Below are positions 39,776-48,100 of a stretch of DNA of 64,000 bases, piece by piece. The notes beneath the pieces are model-generated. The model was not told where the DNA came from and did no database searches. It worked only from the letters and a program-made list of their open reading frames with translations. The translations under genes were made by a program, and so were the position numbers. How positions within the stretch are numbered: the stretch's first letter is position 1; each line of letters starts with the position of its first letter. The DNA lies in NCBI GenBank assembly GCA_036498565.1, contig DASYFG010000002.1, positions 186,001 through 250,000 on the forward strand, given 5' to 3'. The DNA is from DASYFG01 sp036498565 (lineage in GTDB: Bacteria; Bacillota; Bacilli; Lactobacillales; Lactobacillaceae).

Positions 39776-42106
39776 ATGGCAGATAAAAAAGAACGTTTCA
39801 AGATGTATAAGGCTGGAAAGCAATGGATGGTTTCTGGTCTGTTTTCTATGGGAGCAAAAACGGATGGCGAAGCGTCAGAAGTAGCACGTCCGGTCCAAAA
39901 GCGGGGGCAACAGTGGCTGCTGGCGAGCGCTACGGCGGTCGGTATGTTCACTGGAGGAGTTACGGTTGACAATAATCAGCATGCGCATAACTTTGTACAA
40001 CAAGCGATTGTTTCGGTAATGGGAATCGAAAAAGCCGCAGCGGCGGTTGTCAATTCAACGATTGACACTGTCACTGATGCGGATGGTACAAACCGTAGTG
40101 TAGCACGCACAGATGGTAATGACATCAAAAACAATGCGTCATTGCTAGGAAGTGCGGCTTGGCAAAATAACACGGGTTTGGCTAACAATGAACAGTACGT
40201 TACATTGACAACCGGTCAAAACCAAACGGGTTATGAATACTTGAACCAACAATTTGCTGGTACACAAACTTGGACAATTCAGGGGCACTTGTCACCAGAA
40301 CGGTTAGCGTCCCAAGGGAATAACACAGGTGACTGGTTGGGAATTATCATTGCACCCACAGACCCTAAAAATATGGTGAATGGTTATGCCGGCGGTGGAC
40401 TTGGCATTCGTAATGTTCCGAATGCCCTTGCTTGGGGAATTGACATGTACTACAACGCTGACATGTTAGATCCTGCCGCAGCGCCGGTTGCTGGATGGCG
40501 TTGGACGGGATCTGACGGAAGCATGCAGGGAACTGGTTCTGAAAACGTCTTTTCAAAAGATGACGTGCGGAACTGGTCATTGGGTTCAACAGGACTTTCA
40601 TATAAGATTACTTGGACACCATCGTCTGATGGTAAAACCGGCACAATCACTGGTTGGTTCTATGATTCAAGTGGTAACCAAAAGTTCACAGCGAGCCGTA
40701 CAATTAACAACCCAGGTTACTTCTCTGTTGCCTTGAACGCTTCTACTGGTAGTTCATATCAAAAGATGACGGGATCAATTACGGTTGTTAATGGTACTGT
40801 CAACTATGCACCGGTTACAGTTAAATATATTGACGGTAGTGGCAATACATTGAAAACCAGTACAAGTATGAACGCCAACGTTGGAGAAACAATTGGTGTG
40901 ACTGGATTATCACCAAATGCGGCTACTGACACATATTCATATAATCCAGCAGTTATTACGGGTTACTATGCCAAGAGCGCCACGGATGCCACATCATCTA
41001 CTTCTACAGCAGGTGTGGTAACAATCACCTACGCTAAAGAAAATCAAACAGCGCGTTTGTTAACGGACGCAACAGATCCAAGCGGTGCTAAGACTGTTGA
41101 AGCGGCGTCTGGTACAAGTGGCAGCACGATTGCTTTGTCATCAACAGATGCGAACTTGTCTCGTTCAGGGTACAACTACACGGTAAAGGGACCCGACGGA
41201 AAAATTTACGCAACCTTGGCTGACGCCAAGGCTGCGGGTGTTGTCTACGACAACACCGTTAACAACGGCTCAACAACAGATGCAACAACACAAGATTATA
41301 CCGTAACGTATACGAAGTCACCTCAACAAGCCATTGTTAAAAACATAGATGCTTCAGGTACACAAGAAGTAGCTAACGGCTTTACTGGCGACAAAATTAG
41401 CTTTAACGTTACCGACGCTGTCTTGGCGCAACGTTTGGGTTATAACTACACAGTGACCGGCCCTGGTGGAAAGCAGTGGGACACGTTGGCTGCGGCCATT
41501 GCTGGTAACAGTATTTACGACAGCACGAACAACGCCACAGGCGCAACAGATTCAACACCACAAGTCTTCACGATTAACTGGACACCAGCCTATCAAGAAG
41601 TCAATATTTCGGTAAAGAATCCAGTTGATAACACAACCACCGTTGAAAAAGTAACGGGTGTGACGGCTGCCACAATCGCTGCAAAAACAACAGATGCTAG
41701 TTTACAAAAGCAAGGCTACACGTATGAGGTTACTGGCCCAAATGGCGTTATTTATAAGGGATCAAACGCATTGGCGCAAGCTTTGGCTGACGTAAAGGGT
41801 GTGTTTGATGCAACACCTAACTCTAAAGCAGATAGCGCTTCTAACATTGACGCGGTCATTCAAACATTTACCGTGACATACACGCCATTGCCATCAACAG
41901 TAACTTATAACTATGTTGACGATAAAGGTAAGACGATTGCGCCTTCATCAACCGCAACAGGGGTAACAGGTGGCACAATCGCCGAAAATCAATTGACGAT
42001 TCCTGGGTACACTTTCAAGGCAAAAGACGCTTCTTCAGATGCGGATATGCTTTATGACGCCAGTGGTTCATCAACGGTGACGTACGTTTATACACCAAAT
42101 GATTAA
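39776..42106 (+). CDS. Giant LPxTG-type adhesin, N-terminal part, cut by an in-frame TAA
   Basis: Surface adhesin export and binding region, 776 residues. Residues 9-17 are an exact KxYKxGKxW signal motif (KMYKAGKQW), with a hydrophobic export segment near 45-60. An L-type-lectin-like domain follows (about 135-345, with GDWLGIIIAPTD and LAWGIDMYYNADM). Four or five MucBP/MBG-like beta repeats come next (VTVKYIDGSGN, VTYNYVDDKGK). Translation stops at TAA 42104, directly before KVYVHYITYD in the same frame; the sequence after the stop continues the repeat, so this is half of one gene. Confidence 0.85.
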   Translation: MADKKERFKMYKAGKQWMVSGLFSMGAKTDGEASEVARPVQKRGQQWLLASATAVGMFTGGVTVDNNQHAHNFVQQAIVSVMGIEKAAAAVVNSTIDTVTDADGTNRSVARTDGNDIKNNASLLGSAAWQNNTGLANNEQYVTLTTGQNQTGYEYLNQQFAGTQTWTIQGHLSPERLASQGNNTGDWLGIIIAPTDPKNMVNGYAGGGLGIRNVPNALAWGIDMYYNADMLDPAAAPVAGWRWTGSDGSMQGTGSENVFSKDDVRNWSLGSTGLSYKITWTPSSDGKTGTITGWFYDSSGNQKFTASRTINNPGYFSVALNASTGSSYQKMTGSITVVNGTVNYAPVTVKYIDGSGNTLKTSTSMNANVGETIGVTGLSPNAATDTYSYNPAVITGYYAKSATDATSSTSTAGVVTITYAKENQTARLLTDATDPSGAKTVEAASGTSGSTIALSSTDANLSRSGYNYTVKGPDGKIYATLADAKAAGVVYDNTVNNGSTTDATTQDYTVTYTKSPQQAIVKNIDASGTQEVANGFTGDKISFNVTDAVLAQRLGYNYTVTGPGGKQWDTLAAAIAGNSIYDSTNNATGATDSTPQVFTINWTPAYQEVNISVKNPVDNTTTVEKVTGVTAATIAAKTTDASLQKQGYTYEVTGPNGVIYKGSNALAQALADVKGVFDATPNSKADSASNIDAVIQTFTVTYTPLPSTVTYNYVDDKGKTIAPSSTATGVTGGTIAENQLTIPGYTFKAKDASSDADMLYDASGSSTVTYVYTPND
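42104..42106 (+). other. In-frame nonsense codon interrupting the adhesin
   Basis: The TAA separates two open reading frames in the same frame (39776 and 42149 differ by a multiple of 3), with 14 sense codons between the stop and the next possible start. Related repeats usually read N-D-Q-K-V-Y-V-H-Y here, so CAA to TAA is the simplest change. Confidence 0.85.
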
Positions 42107-42148
42107 AAAGTATATGTTCACTACATCACCTATGACAGCCAAGGCAAT

Positions 42149-45100
42149 GTGAAGTCTGATACATGGGACTACACGACAACGCACGGTAATCCGGGAGCAG
42201 CCTTTAACATTGCAGTGACAGCACCAACAGGTTACACGGCGAACTATCGTACAATCAGTGGTACTTTTGACACGATTGATGATACGAATGATCAAACCGC
42301 TAATGGTGCATCACAATTTTATATTGTAGAGTACAAACCGCAAGCTAACACGATTATCGTCCAACACCGTTCGGACTTAGGAAAGTTATTGTCTGAAGAA
42401 ACGAAAACTGTTTATACAGACGAAGATTACACAACTGCAGCTAAGACATATTCAGGTTATAACGCCGGCACTTACGATGCTGCTGATAGTACAGCAGACG
42501 CAAATGGCACGTTTATTTATGATGCTTCCCACACCACTTCTTCACGGACAGTTGTCTACACGTATGTTGCTCAACCACAACGAATTACGATTAATTTGAC
42601 GCTGAATGGTGTTGCAATTGATGAAAATTCTGCTGAAGGGCAAGCGCTGATTCATGCTTTGATTAAAGCTGGTGGTCAACAAGAATATGCCGGCGATGAT
42701 TACAAACCAGGTGACCCTTTGTTATCTTTGGAAAATCAATTGAAGGCGTTGGTCTTGACGGGATATAGCTTCGATGCGTTGGATGACAACAACAATGGCG
42801 TCATAAAGGGCGATAACACAACTGTTATTACGTTGAACTATACCGCGCAGCCAACAAAGTATACGGTTGAATACCAAGATCGTTGGGGCAATGTCATTGA
42901 CAAAAAGATTAGTGATGAAGTACTGACAGGGTCAGTGATTGGTGATGATAACGATCCGGAGAAGGCACCAGTACTTGATGGGTATAAGTTGCATAGTTAT
43001 ACCTTAGACGCTGACGAATTAGTTGATCCAGACAATGGCACTAAGATTGTGTATGTTTACTACATTGATGAGACACTTGTTACTAAAGCACAGACAGCTT
43101 TGGCAAGTACCGGGGATGTAGCGGGAGATGCCGATGTAGTAGCAGCAAAAGATGCGTTACAAGCGTTATTTGATAACGCTGGAAAACTAGATGAAAACGG
43201 CAAGCCAATCAGCGTCACTCCTGACCAATTGAAACAAGCAACGCAAGCTTTGTTAGATGCGATTCATGCTGCAACTAAAGATGCCGCTGACAAGGCTTTA
43301 GCAACAACTAAGCCAGTGACACAAGAGAGCAGTGTTAAAGCAGCTATCAATAAATTAAATGATGCCTTGAATAACTATGATGGCACAACAGTCACGGACG
43401 CTGACATTCAAGCAGCAACCAAAGTATTGAACGATGCGGTGACATCTGAAAAAGCTATTCGTGACACGACTAAAAATGATGCTGCCCATGCGGAAGACGT
43501 GGTGAAAAACACGGTCTTTACGTTCACTAATGGAACAATTATTATTAGCAGTCCGTTGACGGATGATGAACGAATTCAAGCTGCATTGAAGGTATTGGAT
43601 GATGCGATTGCAGCAGCTGATGCAGATGAAGGTACGACACAAGCGATTAAGGATGCCATGGATGCGTTGGCAGCCACGCGTCTAGAAGTATTGAAAGACT
43701 ATGCTAACGAGATCATCAATCAAGTAACTGGACCAGATGCAGCTTGGCCGATTGATAACGAACAGGCTGTGAAGGACGCCGTAGCAAACCTCCAACAAGC
43801 TTTGGCAAGTAATGATGCAGATGTTTTGACACAGGCGGTCTCTGATGGATTTGTTGATGTCGTAGGAACAGTCTTTGATCGAAGTAATGCTCTTACCGCA
43901 GCGCAAACACAGGTAGATGCTACCAGTGCCACAGCAGTAAGTAATGAGCCTGCTGTTCAAGACGCGATTAATGCCTTGATTGAAGCTGCGCAAACAGCTA
44001 ATTCAAATAGTGATGATGGCAATACGCAAGCAATTAAGGATGCCACAGCCGCTTTGGCAGCAGCTACGCAACAAGCGTTAGAAGCACGTAACAACGCACG
44101 TACAGCAGCCGATGAAGCGATTGCAAACATTCCACCTGTTGGTAGTGAACCAGAAGTACAAGCAGCTGTTGATGCTTTGAACAAAGCTTTGAACGACCCA
44201 GCTGCAACAACAGCTGATATTCAAGCCGCAACAGAAGCATTGAATGAAATTGTCGCAACTGAAAAGACTGAACGTCAAACAGCAGTAGATGCAGCAAACC
44301 AAGCCATCGCTGATGCAAATTCAGCAACAACCACCGACGGTTCAACAATCACGCAAGAACCAACGGTTCAAGATGCTTTGAATAACTTACAAAGCGCTTT
44401 GAACAATCCTGGTACAACAACAACCGAGATTGAGCACTACACAGATTTGTTGAATCAAGCTGTTGATAACGCGGTGGCTGCACAAGAAGCAGCACGTGAT
44501 GCTGCTAATGAACTTTTGAACAGTTTGCCACCAGTTGCTAATGAAGCGGCAGTTGCACAATGCGCAACAGAATTGCAAGAACTATTGGATGCGACAAATC
44601 CTGATAGTACGGCTGATGCAATTAACAATGCAATCTCAAAGTTGCAAGAAGCTTACAATGAAGCTTTGGCCAACCGTGATATGGCTGATAACTCTGCGCA
44701 ACAAACAATTGCTGATGCACAAGCTGCTGATAATGCAAATGACCCAGCCGTGCAAGATGCTATTCAACATTTGAAGGATGTGCAAACTGCAGCAGTAGAC
44801 GGCACAGCTTTGACTGAAGACATTTTGCAAGCGATTGCTGCTTTGAACACGGCGGTAACAAACGCAACGGTTGCTGCGGCTAAGGATGCCTTAAGCCGTA
44901 CAGCACCTGTATCAAACGAAAGCGCAACACAGGCAGCACGAGAAGCGCTTGAAGCGGTATTGGCCGATTCAGCTTCAAGTATTGATGATATTGAAGCCGC
45001 GACAACTGCTTTGAACGACGCAATGGCAACTGACAAAGCAGATCGTCAAAATGCCATTGATGCCGCCGATTCAGCTATTGCGAATGCACAAACAGGCAAC

Positions 45101-48100
45101 ACATCACAAAACCCAGCCGTACAAGACGCTATTCAAGCGTTACGTGATGTAATGGCGACGGCGGCTGGCGATGATGCTAATGCCTTGACGCAAGACATCT
45201 TAGATGCGATTACGCATTTGAATGAAGTCATTGCAGCTGCACAAAATACACGCAATGATGCGCAAGCAGCTTTGGATGCAACGGCGCCAGTTTCTAATGA
45301 AGCCGCTGTTAAATCAGCAGCAACTGCTTTGCAAAACATCTTGGATGACCCAACCAGCACGAATCAAGCCATTCAAGATGCTACAGCGGCTTTGCTTGAG
45401 GCAACGCAAACAGCTAAAACAGCTCGTAATGCAGCTGATAATGATGCAGATGACGCCAAAAGTGCGGTTGTGAATACGACAAATCCAGCCGTGCAAAAAG
45501 CCATTGATGCATTGACTGTCTTGCAAGAAAAAGCTGCGCAAGATAATGAATCAGCTTTGACGGCTGATATTGAAGCGGCGATTGCGAATTTGCAAGCACT
45601 TGATCAAGCAGTAACCGATGCACGAACGGAATTAGACGATGCTCAGCAATCTGGTGTGTCAAACGAACCTAGTGTTTTGGCTGCAGAACAAAAGTTACAA
45701 GATTTGTTAAACGATGCAAATGCAACTGAACAACAAATCATTGATGCAACAAATGAATTGAAACAAGCCGTTGCTGATGCACAAGCAGATCGTCAAGCTG
45801 CCCAAAACGCAGCTCAAGACGCTTTGGCTGACGTTAACAGTAGTGATGTATTGAATGAAACGGATGTACTCGATGCGCGCGATGCTTTGCAAGCAGTGCT
45901 AGATGACCCAGCATCAACTACCCAAGATATTGCAGATGCCACCAAGGCTTTGAACGACACCTTGACTGCTGCGCAAACGGCACGTCAAGATGCGCTTGAC
46001 AAGGCACAAAGTGCTGACGACGCTGCAAATAACAGTGCTGTATCAAATGAATCAACGGTGCAAAAAGCACAAAATGATTTGGCAGCAGTTGTGAATAACC
46101 CAGCGTCAACTACTCAAGAGATTGTAGATGCAACGAATGCCTTGAATCAAGCGGTAGCTGATGAACAAGCTGCTCGTGATGCAACCACACAAGCCGCCCA
46201 AGATGCGGTAACAGATGCAAAGAACAGTTCAACAGTGGACGAACCGGCTGTTGCTGATGCTTTGACTAAGTTACAGGATGCTTTGAAAGATCCTGCAACG
46301 ACAACAGAAGAATTACAACGTTTGACGGATGCTTTGAATGCGGCTGTCAATAATGCAACACAAGCGCAAACACAAGCACGCACGGACGCCCAAAAGGCTT
46401 TGGACAGTACAAAACCTGTGAGTGGTGAAAGCGCAGTAAAGACAGCCGCGCAAAACTTAACAGACGTCCTTGCAGATCCAAATGTAACAGCAGCGGATAT
46501 TCAAGCGGCAACAACAGCGTTAACAACTGCAACTAATACTGCCAAAGCGGCGCGCGATGCAGCTAATGATGCAGCTGCTAGTGCGATTACGCGTGCCAAT
46601 GCTTCTGATAACGCGAATGACCAAGCAGTTCAAGATGCAATCACGGCTTTGCAAAATGCGCAAGCAGCAGCGGCCAACGAGACTGATGGTAAGTTAACGC
46701 AAGACATTTTGGACGCGATTAAAGCTTTGAACGAAGCAGTTTCTGGCGCAGCTGTAGCAGCTGCTGAAGACGCATTAGCCCAAACGGCGCCTGTTTCTAA
46801 TGAAACAGCTACTAAAACGGCTAGTGATGCACTAAAAGAATTATTGAACAATCCTGATGCAACGGATGATCAAATTGAAGCTGCCACACAAGATTTGTTG
46901 ACAGCGACACAACAAGATAAAGCAGCACGTGATGCAGCGGATGCCAAAGCAACGTCAGCAATCGCTGATGCTCAAAGTGGTACAAATGCGCAAAATCCAG
47001 CAGTTCAAGCTGCGATTAAGCATTTGCAAGACGTGATGGCTGCTGCATCTCAAGATGATGCAAATGCTTTGACGGCGGATATCTTGGCTGCAATTGATGC
47101 CTTGAATGCAGCGATTGTCGATGCACAAGCACAACGTGACGCCGCAGATGATGCACTTAAAGCTGAAAATACGCAACCAGTTTCAAACGAGACGACTGTT
47201 GCTGAAGCAATCAAACATTTGCAAGATGTATTAGCAGATGCTACAAGTAGCAATGAAACGATTCAAGCAGCGATTGATGAGCTAACAACAGCAGCTTCAG
47301 AAGCCAAGACAGCGCGTGATGCGGCAAATGCTGCAGCTGATGAAGCTAAAGCGGCTCAATCAGGTACAACTAATCCAGCAATTCAAAAAGCGATTGATGA
47401 CTTAACAGCTTTGCAAAAGCAAGCTGAACAAGACAATGCGAACGCTTTGACGGCTGATATTCAACAAGCAACGCAAGCCTTGTTGGATTTGGCAGACGCG
47501 GTTGATGATGCAACTAAGGCATTGACGGATGCACAAAATTCAGCGGTTGCAAATGAACCAACTGTGGTAACAGCGCGTCAAAACTTGCAAGACATTTTGG
47601 CAGATGAAAATGCAACGCCAGCACAAATTGAAGCTGCAACGCAAGCCTTGCAACAAGCTGTAGCTGATGCACAAACAGCGCGTGATGCTGCTAAGCAAGC
47701 CGCTGATGAAGCTGATCAGGCCGCAACGGATAGTGAAGTTGCAAATGAACCATCCGTCAAGGACGCGCAACAACATTTAGCTGATGTATTAGCTGACTCA
47801 ACGGCAACTACGGTAGACATTCAAGCAGCTACTGATGCCTTGAATAAAGCAGTAGAGGATGCCAAAGCACAACGTGATGCTGCCCGGGATACGGCAAATG
47901 ATGCGGATACTGTGGCAACAAACAGTGACGTTGCGAATGAAGCCGATGTGCGTGACGCTCAAGAGCATTTGACAGATGTGGTCAATGATCCGTCGTCAAC
48001 GACTGATGATATTAAAAAAGCAACTGACGCCTTGAACGAAGCTATTTCACAAGCACAAACGCAACGTGATGCTGCCCAGGATGCCGCACAAGAAGCAAAC

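Noticed and set aside
39369..39823. Minus-strand small ORFs upstream of the adhesin
   Set aside because: Low-complexity AT-rich translations without SDs or recognisable domains; one runs into the adhesin coding region.
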